64,000 nt of DNA from NCBI RefSeq assembly GCF_000182925.2, contig NC_026507.1, positions 4,092,001 through 4,156,000 of the forward strand. Reading direction: 5' to 3'. Shown in pieces: positions 1 through 10,995 of this stretch; position 1 is the stretch's first letter, and every line of letters begins with the position of its first letter. Under the pieces are notes generated by a model, which did no database searches, had not been told where the DNA came from, and was given only the letters and a program-made list of their open reading frames with translations. A program made the translations under genes and the position numbers. This stretch comes from Neurospora crassa OR74A. Taxonomy: Eukaryota > Ascomycota > Sordariomycetes > Sordariales > Sordariaceae.

Positions 1-1562
1 ATGAGCCCACAGAGCTCGAAGAGATGCCCCTGTACTTGTGCAACATGTAGCTCGTTAAGTAGAGTTATGTCCTCCTCAGTCTCTCGGGCCAGCTTAACAA
101 ACACCGTAGGCCGCATTCCCGACATCCTTTCCTTGAACCGGTTTGAGAGGTGCCTCTCTTGCCATTCATCGCCCCCGATAAGGTACAGCATTCGCCTTCT
201 CCCGCGATGGGAGACCACCATGACAAGCAGTTTGCCCGGCTGAAGGCGTGCGGATTCCACCCACCATTTAGCCTGGTGTGTCCGTGACAGGTCCCGAAGG
301 TGCGGGAGCTGCAGAAACGATATGGCACACGTTATACCATTGTCCAGTTCAACGCCGACCTTCTGAATGACAGCCGCATTATAAAAATGGGCTAAACCAT
401 TTTGGCCCAGTTCAGAAGGATTTGTGTTGGAGCGGTTCTCGGCCGGACTGCAGGCTAACTGCTCGCGAAGAAAGTCTTTCACAGTCGAAAACGTATTGTG
501 ACGATAGAGCCGGAAAAGTGTATCGACATAACGTCCTCTGGGATCCTTGAGGAAACTCTCCTGTGTGAAGTCTGTTGTAGGCAGATACTCCAGTTTCTGG
601 CTCATGATCTCTCCACACGTTGGTAAGATCTGGATATCAGCAATTGCGAGGCGATCATTATCGTGGCGGCCACCCGGCTTTGCTCCGGGGCTCGGGGTAA
701 CTAGCTGTGGTTGATTTGCGCGCAGATGGGTCTGTTTGGCCGCAGTTGGGGCTTGTGGTGAATGGCTTGTATTTTGGCCCCCAATGGGCGCCGGGGCACT
801 GCGAGCGGTCGTCCCACCAGTCTTGGGCGCTACTTTTGAGCCTTGAGCGGCACCAGCAGCCAGCAATATGTGCAGAACGTCGCGAAGAGCATGTGAACGG
901 TTATCATATTTGAGAGGCGGGTACCGGTCGAGTAGCTTCTTGAGCGCTTTGGCTGTGAAATAAACCAAGCTGGGGATTTGTTGGACCTGAGCACGGTGAA
1001 AGAGGCTAGTAAGTGTCGTCAACCACTCAATTCCTTCCACGCCGTCTTCTTCGCCAATGAGGGTGTAGAGCATTGCAAGGTGGTTGCTGGACGCGGTTGG
1101 ATGGGCAAGTAAGGAAGGGTGTGTAATGGCTTTCAGCAAAGCTTCGTACAGTGCAAGTCTATACTTCCAATCCTGATGGTTCAGCGATGTAGATATCGTC
1201 TGCCTGAGGATGAATGGACCTCCTGTCTTGCCATCAACCAAGTCGGCGAGCAGGCAGCTATGTGACAAGCTACCCTGCGTCTCGAGAAGACTGTGTGCTT
1301 CTGCCCAAATATGTTGAAGGCTGTTGGCACCAGAGTCTCGTAACTTGCGACATTTCAGGGATTCCTTCCAGCGATTATACGCTGCTTTTTGTCGGCGATC
1401 AGATGGTTGAGCGGCTTGCATTTTGGCAAGTGTCGTCTGTTGAACATGACTCTTCGGTTGTTGCGCTTGTGGCTGGTTTTGTACGGATTTCTGAGCTTCT
1501 GTAACGGGGGTTTGTTGCTGCAATTGGGCCTTTGGGCGGTTCTTATTTTTTGCTTTCGACAT
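1..1562 (-). CDS. ZNFX1-like (NFX1-type zinc finger/helicase) protein, N-terminal part; runs off left edge
   Basis: One unbroken frame runs from an ATG at 1562 to the left edge: 520 codons, no stop, no intron needed. The first ~70 residues are Gln/Lys-rich and begin MSKAKNKNRPK. About residues 80-220 are helical, leucine-rich and Armadillo-like. A low-complexity Ala/Pro/Gln linker follows. From about residue 320 comes a segment resembling the pre-helicase region of ZNFX1-type proteins (YLPTTDFTQ, then GRYVDTLFRLYRHNTF), leading into an all-beta stretch. In that family an SF1 helicase core and NFX1-type Cys-rich fingers follow; both would lie beyond the window. Animal ZNFX1 and fungal relatives act in small-RNA and heterochromatin pathways or in RNA surveillance. 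The coding call is strong. The family call rests on remembered similarity of the pre-helicase block, since the helicase motifs cannot be seen here. Confidence 0.66.
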   Translation of the reverse strand, partial: MSKAKNKNRPKAQLQQQTPVTEAQKSVQNQPQAQQPKSHVQQTTLAKMQAAQPSDRRQKAAYNRWKESLKCRKLRDSGANSLQHIWAEAHSLLETQGSLSHSCLLADLVDGKTGGPFILRQTISTSLNHQDWKYRLALYEALLKAITHPSLLAHPTASSNHLAMLYTLIGEEDGVEGIEWLTTLTSLFHRAQVQQIPSLVYFTAKALKKLLDRYPPLKYDNRSHALRDVLHILLAAGAAQGSKVAPKTGGTTARSAPAPIGGQNTSHSPQAPTAAKQTHLRANQPQLVTPSPGAKPGGRHDNDRLAIADIQILPTCGEIMSQKLEYLPTTDFTQESFLKDPRGRYVDTLFRLYRHNTFSTVKDFLREQLACSPAENRSNTNPSELGQNGLAHFYNAAVIQKVGVELDNGITCAISFLQLPHLRDLSRTHQAKWWVESARLQPGKLLVMVVSHRGRRRMLYLIGGDEWQERHLSNRFKERMSGMRPTVFVKLARETEEDITLLNELHVAQVQGHLFELCGL

Positions 1563-3531
1563 GGCTTGATTTGTAGGCTCAAGGTCGGCCAGGAATACTC
1601 AGACGTAAGATGAGTACTCCAAGGAAGCTGGACAGGAGGAGTCAAGAGGCGCCGGCAGCGAGTGGAAGAACGGAACAGAAAAAAGAGAGAGGTGGATGGG
1701 CGCAGGAAATGTAGACGGCATCGAAATGGGTGAAGGGACGTTCGGAGTCTGAAAGGTGAAGGCCAGCTACTTCACAGACCATTCTCCACCACGGATAGTC
1801 GGGTACCAAGCAAGGCGCAGTTTTCCGTTTGCTAGGTATTCGCTGAGATTTTCCTGAACGAGACATTGTAGGCCTCAGTGCATCGTGCACGTCGTTACAA
1901 TGCGGCTCATGCCGCTAACAACCTGACAACAGACAGCGGCGTCAAGAACGGCCATTCGTCACCTGGTCCTTTCTGCATCATTGAAAATGGGTCGCTAAGA
2001 CTGCAAGAGGCCTGAAATTCCATGTCGTCGCTTGCCTGCTCGCCCAAAGACCGTAGGTGACTAGAGCACCGTATGGTCGATAAAGGCCATTGACAAGCCA
2101 ATGGGAGACAGTCCTTTGCAAGTAGCAACCGTGTGACATTTCCCGAATCTTTTGACAATCTGCCAAGGCGTGTTTTAACTTTACTCTCGCCGGAGACTTG
2201 GTCCGCAATCATTTCTTGCTGAATGAAGCCATCGGTTATCATATGCAGCCTTGTCGCCAAACGACCACCGATACTCTGATATCACTTGATAGTTGCACAG
2301 CCAGCCGGCTGAAGTAAGGCCTTGCAGCCCAGCGAACAAACTTAAGAGGCGCCGTCAGGGCTCAACGCCCAGCCACGCAACCGTCTCGCTCGCAACATGT
2401 GTGTTGTGTAACATGGGGAGGTGCAGGGACATGCCACACAGCATCTTGCAAACGGGAGCATGTACTCAGGCCCTTCTCCAAACGGCATTCGCCAGTTTTT
2501 GGATCACTAGGCCAAAGTGTTCATCCATCGATTTAGGCCTGTAAGGACAGGTCAAGACAAGAGAATGGTCGGAAACATGGATGTCACGTGCTAAGGCACG
2601 CTTCTCTACAATTCACCCCCTCAACCCCCAAGCCCCCCCAATTGATCGAGCGGGCCAAGCCGACTTGGCAGTGACAGGGCAACTACGGGGGAGATACAGG
2701 AGACCAATATCAAAGACTAATAGACCAGGGCAGGGCACGTTGAGGATCGTTCTTTGGCCAATTTACCACGTTCGGTACTGGGATCTGCCAACTTTGACAT
2801 GATAGCGAAGATATCGCAGAACATTCTTTCGACTTCGAGTCATCCCCACATTGAAATAATCACCGTGCAGTGGATGTAAGCGGGCCGCTGTGAAGGAGGG
2901 TTGCTCCACTGGCACGTTTACGAGCCCCGTGGGCAAGCTTGGGGGGTTTGTGCACGCAGCAACTTGGAGAGATTGGGACCTTCGAATCGCAATATAGAAA
3001 GAAAAAAATGAATAGAAAGAAAGAAAAACGAGGCCAGCTAAACTTTCAGAGAACTGTGAGAGAACTGTAGATAGTTCCGAGTACTCTGATTTCGAGCTCA
3101 CTTACTTTCGGGTTTTCTGCAACTTCTCATCTTGTTTGTTGGAGGTTCAGTGAACGAAGCCCTCGATCTTTCCATGCCAAGGGTCCAACCCTCAAAAGCA
3201 CAGGTGAATGAGTCCGAGAACAGAAGACCCTGGAAAGAGCCCATGGCTGTGAGTACTTGAGCCATGGCTCGTCGAAACACTCCCACCAGCAGCATCCCGG
3301 GTGAACAAGAAACACAAGAAGGGCTTTGGGGATGGTAGCTGTCCGATCACGGCATCCCGCATTGAATATGTGGTACCGTACGTCCTGACCCGCGACCTTT
3401 TGACCTTTCCACCCTCTCTTTTTCTCTCACCAGCCGACGTCCAAATCGCTAGCATCTCCCGCTGATTGTAAACTGTAAAAACAAACCCCGTGATAACATC
3501 GGCTTTGTGCTTCGCAATTGGAGTCACAATC
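1563..3531. other. Divergent intergenic region, no gene recognised
   Basis: About 2 kb separates two divergently transcribed genes and should hold both promoters and 5' leaders. I found no reading frame with coding character, no recognisable RNA gene and no clear repeat. Short frames here mostly lack ATG starts. Confidence 0.6.
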
Positions 3532-5565
3532 ATGACAAGCTCAATTGAGCGCTATACCGCTGACAATATAAACAACGAGGCACAGCATGTGTCTGATAGC
3601 GACAGCAACTCTACGCTGTGTTCCGACGCGGGGGAGGCATCAGCTCTCCTAGAGTCGCAATCACCCAAGCCGCCACCGTCGTATGTGACCTTCCCCGAGA
3701 CCCATGAAGAAGAGGAAGAAAAATGGAAGCCGGGGCCGGGATTCTGGTGCGTCGAGGTTGGTAGGTAACCGCTTGGTCGAATCAAGCAACCAAAAGAAGA
3801 CACTGATGTTGCGTGGACAGCTCTGTGGGCCAACGTCTTTTTATCGGGATTCGACACCACCATCACGGCGTCGACGTATGCCGCCATCAGTTCCGAGTTT
3901 GGTGCGGCAAATAACGCTGCCTGGCTGACGACATCGTACCTGATCACGAACACGGCGTTCCAACCTCTCTATGGCAGACTGTCCGATTTGTTTGGACGGC
4001 GTCTCTGCTTCTTTGTATCCACAGCAACCTTCATGGCTGGCTGCCTTGGATGCTCCGTGGCCCCGGTTATGCTGACCCTCAACATCATGCGGGCCGTGGC
4101 CGGAGTTGGGGGAGGAGGGCTGATCACCATGGGTGACTTGACCTCTTTTATTGTTGACGATTCAGCTCCTCGGAGAGCACTTGCTGACCGCACCCCTAGC
4201 GACTATCATCAACTCGGACATGATTCCCTTTAGGCAGCGTGGCATGTACCAAGCGATGCAAAACATTCTGTATGGCTTTGGGTCCGTGTTGGGGGCGTCC
4301 CTCGGAGGCACCATTGCCGAGACGGTTGGATGGAGATGGTGCTTCTTGTCGCAGGTACCCGTGTCCTTGGTGGCTCTCGTGGTCGGGTACTTTGTGCTCA
4401 AGAACCCGTTGGACCTGGTGGATCTGGCGGGCCCAAAGGGACGTCTCCGGTCTGCCTTACAATGTCTCGATCTGACCGGGGCCACGCTGCTGGTGGTGGG
4501 CCTCGTGGTCCAACTCTTGGGATTGAGCTTTGGAGGCAATGAATATCCTTGGTCGAGCGTGCCAGTGGTGGCGGCCCTGGTCACGAGTTGTGTCTTGTTG
4601 GCCGGCTTCATTGTGGTTGAGGCCAAGACCAAGGCAATGCCCATGATACCGTTGCGGATGCTGCAGGGCTGGCAACCCAGTGTGGTGCAGTTGAGCAACC
4701 TCTTTTCGGGCATGGCGGCGTATGCTGTAAGTTCCGAATCGGTGTCGTTCTGTTGTTGATGGAGGAACTGCTGACCAAATCTTGTTTGTAGTACATGTTC
4801 TTGATCCCCTTGTACTTCCAGGCCGTCCGGGGAGACTCGCCGTCCAAGGCAGGTCTGAGGCTCGTGATGCCGTCGTTAGCATGTCCGGTGGGCGGGGTCA
4901 TGGCAGGGCTGCTGATGCAACACGGAATACGACTGAGCTATAACGTTCGGTTGGGAACCGCCATGACGCTGATCGGCAACATGCTCGCAGTGACCTTGGG
5001 AACGACGGGCGATCGGCGGAAAGAATTCATCTACCTGGTACCGGCGACGCTGGGTCTCGGACTGACGCATCCCAGTATTCTGTTTAGCTTTGTGTCTTTG
5101 TTTGAGCATCGAGGTATGGTTGTCACGGTCTAAGAGGGGAGAAATGACGGAAGAATGTTTGCTAACTCGGAAGCAGATCAAGCGGTAGCCACGTCGACCG
5201 TGTATCTGATCCGGTCCATGGGCACCATCTACGGCGTCACCATAACGTCGGCCATTGTGCAGAATGTCTTGATGGTGAGACTGCCGGCAACGCTGGGAGA
5301 GGCGGCAACAGACACGGTGAGTAGCGCCATTCTGACGGAATGAATTGTAGATGGTCAATGACAATCACCCAATGAGTAGCTCGTCGAGAAGCTGCGCAGG
5401 TCGGTGTTTGCGCTGCGCGAGCTGTCGCCCGAGTTGGAGATGGCAGTCAGGGCCTTGTACGGGGACGCCTTGAGGATCTCGTTTCTGGCGTCGACGGCGT
5501 TTGCTCTGCTGGCCTTTTTGTTTTCTTTTGCGCAGAGAACGGGGAAATTGCAGAGAAATGGTTGA
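3532..5565 (+). CDS. MFS transporter, DHA2-like 14-TM family (vacuolar Vba/Fnx-like)
   Basis: Six exons give 571 residues: 3532-3760, 3821-4132, 4200-4726, 4792-5113, 5177-5316, 5380-5565. All junctions are GT-AG, frame is kept, and introns are 60-67 nt. The N-terminal ~75 residues are acidic and soluble with a dileucine-like ALLES motif. Next comes the first membrane segment with ALWANVFLSGFD, then the MFS loop 2-3 signature PLYGRLSDLFGRR. Other family motifs are MRAVAGVGGGGLITM, NSDMIPFRQRGMYQAMQN and SMGTIYGVTITSAIVQNV. This pattern matches fungal proton-coupled DHA2 transporters, especially the vacuolar basic-amino-acid carriers (Vba1-3, Fnx1/2); drug exporters of the same superfamily are the alternative. 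The dileucine motif favours the vacuole. The start ATG at 3532 follows an upstream frame extension that has only a GTG. Substrate is inferred, not shown. Confidence 0.9.
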
Positions 5566-6523
5566 AAATGTGCGATATTTCGACTGCTCAAGATGGATTC
5601 CATTGTGGTCGCTGATTACATACGATAGTATTGAGGAAGGCGCAGGTTGTCGTTTTCTCGCGGGGAAACATCAGATGTCAGTTGTACCCGCACCAAACCA
5701 AAAGCAGGATGGCGTGGTTGTTCTTTCATCGCTGTGTGTAGAGGTACATAGTACAAGTACCAGCTGCTAGCGCTAGCCAATCACAGTAGTGCTCAGACAG
5801 CTGCTGCCGGCTGCGGCTTTCTCCACACTCTTTTACCTTTGTACCATTGTACCTTGCTGCTCCAAAGTGAGAATTCCTCAATCATTTCAACGACAACATT
5901 CATCATGGTCTACTTAGGTTGCCCAACTAACAAAGGTTCATAGCTTACAAATGGAAATGGGTGATACACGATGGACAGGAGGAGGGGGTAGTTTTGAGCT
6001 ACTGGTCAGATGTGTCCCCGCACATCATGGCAACTGGTACCAAATATGGAACCAAAGGTTGATGCCGGACGACCCTCCCTCGTTCCTGGACGGAAAAGCC
6101 CAACGGCCACCACAGATCTCGGACGGAGACCTGTCACCTCATTCTCAACCGCAACCGACCTTCAATTTTCTCTGATCCTTCATTCTGTTATACAGTACTT
6201 CTTGCAGCATCCTTCGATCACCTACCACACTTGGTGAGAGGGGATTTGGAGATATCGGATACGTTTGGGAAGGTTATATCTTTCCAGTAAGCGACTGGTA
6301 CTGAAGAGGAGAAACAGTGGACAGCAGCAACAAAGAACGTTTCTTGAATCTCTACGGTCAACTGCACGGATGAAATAAAACCTCAACTACCCCATTTCAC
6401 TGCAGTCAAACGGCAATCCCCGGGTACCCAGACGCGCAGTGTTGATAGTACTCATCCGCCCAAATCTGGCACACATCAGTCGTCCAACCCAAAAACGGGA
6501 CCTCTTGAAAACTCCTTGTGCGC
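5566..6523. other. Convergent intergenic region, no gene recognised
   Basis: This stretch of just under 1 kb lies between the 3' ends of the MFS gene (plus) and the AAA ATPase gene (minus). It contains one copy of the dispersed TAGAGGTA motif at 5739-5746. No coding frame or RNA gene was recognised. Confidence 0.6.
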
Positions 6524-7987
6524 TCACTCGTCCTCATCCTTCCCATGAAGATCCTTCAGATAGTCCTTGAACTTGATCATCATGTTGCACACCTCTTCAA
6601 AGTCTTCCTGATCCAGGGTCGGCACGTCGTTCTCATCCTTGTCTTCTATCTGCATGAATCGGAAGTCGGCCAGAGCAAAGGCGGTTTGGAAGGCTGTGTA
6701 TGTGGTACCGAAAGTGAACCAATTAGCGCGTACCCTCGAAGGTCACAACAGTGTGCGATGGTGGTACTTGAAAGGAATATCAAGAAGAAAAAAAGAAAAG
6801 ACGGATGTGACGGCTCACCGTTTCGAATCTCTCGGCCGTTCCACGGCATGCTCGTAATATCCTTATCCTCCAGCACATAATCTTGAGCGCGCCGTGTGAT
6901 CCGAAAATCAGTACGTTCAGAAGACAACTTCTTGAAGAACTGCCGCCAGATCTTCTTCCTGTCTTGGGGCGTTAGGCTCTTGTAGTGGATCACCACATGA
7001 ATACGTGACATGAAGGCATCGTGGAATTGGCCAACTCGGTTGGTCGTCAAGAACAGCACGCCACGGTAGTACTCAACACATCTGAGGAACACTGAGCCAG
7101 TAATATACCGAGGTTAGCAGGAGAATGCAAAGTGAACGAAGCATTGCTGACATACCCGATACCAGGCTGTTGCGCTTGAGATCAGATGTTACTCTCTTCT
7201 CCAGAAACACGTCAGCCTCATCGATGAGCATGACCGCTCCCCACTTTTCCGCCAGCTGGAACCACTTCATCAGCTTCTTTTCCATGCTGACATCCTCGGT
7301 TCCAATGTCTGCACACGTGAGCGAGAGCAGCGGCCTCCCAGTGTACTCGGCGATGCATTCTATAATGAACAAATCGCTGTGTTAGCGCAGATCAGAATCC
7401 CGACAACGGGTACCGTCAATGTCATGTACTAGGCAATCCAATGGGAATGCGGGTCCTTGCCTGCGGTCTAAAATCCCACATGTTAGCATCGTTGTTCTGC
7501 CAGTGTGACTGGGATGTCTTCCCACTAGCTAGACAAAGGGGGCCGGTCTTACAAATGTTTTTCCAACACCGGGGCTTCCGTGAAGTAGGAAGATTTGGCC
7601 TTCGCCTTTGTTCTCGATGTGGTCAGCTCTCCAAGAGGCCCCAGGAACTCCAGGTCCTTTCGCATCACCAGAGTACTTCTGGATGAGAGCTTTGATCATG
7701 TTCTTACAACGGAAATGAGTTGGTCCGTGGAGTAACAATTGCACTTACGCCAGTTTCTAGATCTCAAGTCAAAGCCGAAGAGTCGTCGATTGCATAAGAG
7801 ATACCTGTGCTCTGGATCTGGGAAATGATCGGGCAGTTTAAGATCTGATACTTCCAGTTTACGAGGGTTCAGGAGGTCGTAATCAGTCCAAGGGAATCCG
7901 TGACGTGGGTATAACAAGTCGACGGGAAGAATGGGCGCACTCAATCGGGCACGAGGACATTCGGTGTTGGCAGGACAAGCAGACGGA
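6524..7987 (-). CDS. Fungal AAA+ ATPase (DUF7025/AAA type), 5' end unresolved and possibly truncated
   Basis: The exons read on the minus strand are: upstream exon ending at 7749; 7689-7553; a 7-nt microexon 7467-7461; 7359-7156; 7091-6819; 6693-6524. The joined protein shows an N-terminal piece with WTDYDLLNP and RYLLCNRRLFGFDLRSRNW, a Walker A GSPGVGKT, TAECIAEYTGRPLLSLTCAD, a Walker B AVMLIDEADVFLEKR, sensor 1 VLFLTTNRVG, an arginine-finger region MSRIHV, and the terminal NGREIRNAFQTAFALAD. Introns are 59-125 nt. One is GC-AG (7360-7460). Two features look odd. Family members usually carry several hundred residues more at the N-terminus. The stretch between RSRNW and LIQKY is also about 25-30 residues short, and frame there is kept only with an acceptor at 7690. 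The gene may be N-terminally eroded or its upstream exons may be unrecognised. Substrate is unknown. Confidence 0.75.
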
Positions 7988-9167
7988 CTGAGATGCTGTG
8001 GTGTCCGTGAAAGGAAAGAAGATAGATTAGTAGTAGTAGTGCGGTAGCCTCCTTTCCATTGGAACGAAGTGTTTGCAATAACAGGGAAAACGCTTGATGC
8101 GCGGCTCGAGGGGAGAAGAGGAACAAGAAGGCGCGCCAGGCCAAATGCACTTACCGAAGCTGAAGTTTCTGCTAAATGGAAGTCACACTGCAGTCATGGT
8201 GCGCCTTCTCCAAGAAGATACAAGGAGGAAATGAGTCTTGTTGGCGAAAAGAGGGTGTCGCAACCGACGGGTAGCACCTGCAGTTACCTAGTTAAGTCTG
8301 TGGATTCCGCAGACTCCCGCCGTTCCCAGGCAACGGACGATGATCTCGATGGAAAAAAAAATCACAACAACGAACAGGCTCCTTGGGTGAATCCGAAACA
8401 CGGTGCTTGAATCAGCTACCAGCTCAGGATGCTACCCGAGAAACGCAATTGACCATGGTGCCCGAAATAGAGAATAAGGAAAGAAAACAAAAAGCTCAGT
8501 CTGATCAGATCGGAAAGCGAAAACGGGAGAAGTACGCGACTCAATAGTACCGACCAGAATGCAAACCTAGGAAAATGCCGACGCCTTTTCTGGACTCAGT
8601 GCCTTACCACGTAGGCTAGGTATGGAACCGTGAATGGAAGGTCTGCCTTTTCGTGTTTCTATGGTACAGTCGAGAACCTTGATGGCCGCATGACGTAATG
8701 CTCCACATAGGCCTAGAGGTAACAAACAACACCCGACCACAACAAACCCCAAAAGGACGGCAAATTAGCTCTGGAAATGCGGCCCGACACTCCCTCCATC
8801 GTCTCCGAATCATTCACTTGGCGGATGAAAATGCGACATAAGCCTTTGAAGTCCCATCGGCAGTCGGCATCGTTGATTTGCTGCACTGGCGTCAGTGGTT
8901 ATTCGGTGTGAATCTGCCGGATTCAGTGCACGATTCCTGTGGTGCGATCATTCTCAGCACTCCATCTACAACGCAACTTTGACCGTGAAGTGCCAAGACA
9001 AAGGATCAAAAGTTAAAGTAAACAGTCACAAAGAAATATGATGGTAAAAGCATTTGACAAAAAGAAGAAAGTAACAAAGGAGATATAGTACAAGTCATGC
9101 ATTGTTTAAATCATTCACCTCGTCCTTCAACGTATCCAATCCACCTTTTTTCTCGTCAACAACCCAT
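7988..9167. other. Region upstream of the AAA ATPase gene; possible unrecognised 5' exons
   Basis: The frame of the first recognised AAA exon stays open up to about 8160. A good donor-like GTAAGT on the minus strand lies near 8154, so the true 5' exons of the ATPase may be here. I could not assemble a convincing N-terminus. The rest of the stretch, up to the neighbouring gene's stop at 9168, shows nothing recognisable. Confidence 0.35.
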
Positions 9168-10229
9168 TTACAATTCATCCTTAACCGCAGTCTTGACCTT
9201 CTCCACCACCTCCTCCACCTGGGTCTTGAACTCCTCTACCTTTTCCACCTGAGTCTTGAACTGATCTGCCTTCTCACCCTTATCCTGCTGCTGCTCATCC
9301 TCCTCGGGAACAGAGTCATCGACCTTGAGAACCTGGGCTTTGATCGTGAACTCCATCTCCCTCTTGCCCTCGGCCCTGTTGGCACGGGTCTTGTCAACGG
9401 GGTAAGCGACGACGGCGCCGTCGGTTGGTTTGGCCGTGTACTTTGTCATATCGGAGAGTGTTTCTTTGATCAATCAATTGTTAGCATGATGCATAATACT
9501 CCTAGGACTTTGCGAATAAGACAAAGAAAAAAAAGACTTACCCTCACACTCACTCCCCTCCGCCACCCAAAGCGGCGCATTCTCATAAAGCGCCCCTGGC
9601 GCAAAGATAACCACTCTATTCACATCGCCCTCCCTCCACTCCTTTTTCTCTTCCTCCGTCTCCGGTTTCTTCTCCCGCAAACTCGTCGCCGTCGCCACCA
9701 CCTTCTCCCCCTTTTCCACATCGGCTTTAGCCAACACCGCAAACAACCCCTTCCCCTTAGCAGCAGCAGTACTCCACTCCTGCTCCTCAATCCACCTCCT
9801 CACCTTAATGGGAACATCCACATACTCCATCATTAGCATATTCCGATCATACCCATGCGGATCGACTCCGTCCCAAGACCCAGGGTAAGGCCGGCTCGTA
9901 AACGTCTTACGCAAAGCTTCGACCCAGGGGATCAAGCCCAGGGGCGGCAGCTCCTGCAGGTCGTCGAGGAGGTACTCGGTGGCGCGAAAGGTGCGTTGAG
10001 AAGAGCAGGTGGGGACGAAGCGGGTCGGGGCCGAGGCTTCGGATTCCGACGAGATGGTGATCCGCGTGTTGTTGGGGTCGGCAAAGGGGTTGCGCCATGG
10101 CCAGTTGGGCATCAGGTCGGGCTTGCCGGGGAGACGCTCGGCGGTTTCGGGGATGGCGGGGCCGACGGCTGAAGCGACCGTGGCCAGGTAGGCGTAGGTT
10201 GCCGCGCTGAGGAGGGAGGTGGTCTTCAT
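9168..10229 (-). CDS. ER-lumen candidate protein with signal peptide and C-terminal KDEL, function unknown
   Basis: Two exons (10229-9542 and 9463-9168, 78-nt intron with GTAAGT donor) encode 327 residues. The N-terminus MKTTSLLSAATYAYLATVASA is a textbook signal peptide. The body contains a Trp/Pro-rich stretch (MPNWPWRNPFADP), a Leu-rich segment (YLLDDLQELPPLGLIPWVEAL), and two possible disulfide Cys (ECEE and PTCSS). The last ~60 residues are a Lys/Glu/Gln coiled coil in which EKVEEFKTQVEEV nearly repeats. The protein ends exactly in KDEL followed by TAA, the signal for return to the endoplasmic reticulum. I do not recognise the domain. The start was taken at the signal peptide; the frame upstream is a His-coding CAT/CAC repeat with no other supported ATG. 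A role in ER folding or glycan handling would be a guess. Confidence 0.8.
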
Positions 10230-10995
10230 TTTTGCTGCCTGCGGGTTTGTTTGGGGGGTGTTTTGGGGTGTAGGTTCGTGACGATGGTGGTGATGATGAT
10301 GATGCTCACCAGTGGTCAAGAGCCAAGAGGACTAATGAAGAGAGAGAACAAGTGACAGCGGAAGAGAGAAAGAAGGAAGATGAGGACGGTCCATGGTCTC
10401 GGCTTTGGGCATTTTCTTTCCCACATCGGGCAGTCTTGATATTTGGCAAAGTGCAATGTTGTCCTTCGGAAGGCCCTTGCCCGCATTTCCAAATTCGATC
10501 ATGGCCCCAAGCCATCACCTGAGGGATTCCGACGGCTTGGAGGGGAACATAAGGAGACATTTGGAGATTGCAGGGATCTTTTGGAGTCGCTTCAGGGCAG
10601 TTTTGGAGTAATTCGGGGTGATTTGGGGAACACATGCGGAGATCGCCAAGAGAGTTGGGGTCGGTGGGGCTGCTAGACGGGACGACATTCCTTTGTGCGG
10701 GGAAAGTTGGGGTAAAGATCTCACAGCCATCCGAACTTGACTGCGACAGCGGCTGTGTAGGTGTACACTCCCGTCTCCTCCCTCATCCGAACCGGGCTCG
10801 GGGCAAGCCATTCCGATTCTGTTCACTGCAATTGCTAGTCTTTCGTCTTTACACTTAGCTCTGTCGAGAATCAGTCAGGGATGTCTTGATGATTATTATA
10901 TGGTGACATTTATGGATGCCCGATAATCGAAGGTCGCCGAATAGCATCATAGATCGGTTTCCTAGTATTACTACTTCGTTACTTTCCGTGATTGC
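10230..10995. other. Intergenic region with CAT/CAC tract and degenerate repeats
   Basis: The region holds the promoter and 5' leader of the KDEL-protein gene, including a short ATG/GTG trinucleotide tract (CAT/CAC read on the minus strand) near 10282-10303. It also contains a purine-rich run of degenerate TTTGGAG...GGG repeats at about 10555-10650. No coding frame was recognised. Confidence 0.55.
10555..10650. repeat. Degenerate ~20-bp tandem repeats (TTTGGAG ... GGG)
   Basis: Four imperfect units follow each other, each starting with TTTGGAG or TTTGGGG and ending in AGGG, GGGG or GGAG about 12 bases later. The similarity is visible by eye but low, and the tract may simply be purine-rich. 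Confidence 0.3.

Noticed and set aside
9102-9836. 244-codon plus-strand frame opposite the KDEL-protein gene
   Set aside because: It is antisense to a well-supported spliced gene, Leu/His-rich as expected from the complement of Glu/Lys codons, and has no domain.
10282-10319. His-rich N-terminal extension (run of CAT/CAC codons) of the KDEL protein
   Set aside because: It would place a His tract before the signal peptide and prevent secretion; the ATG at the signal peptide is preferred.
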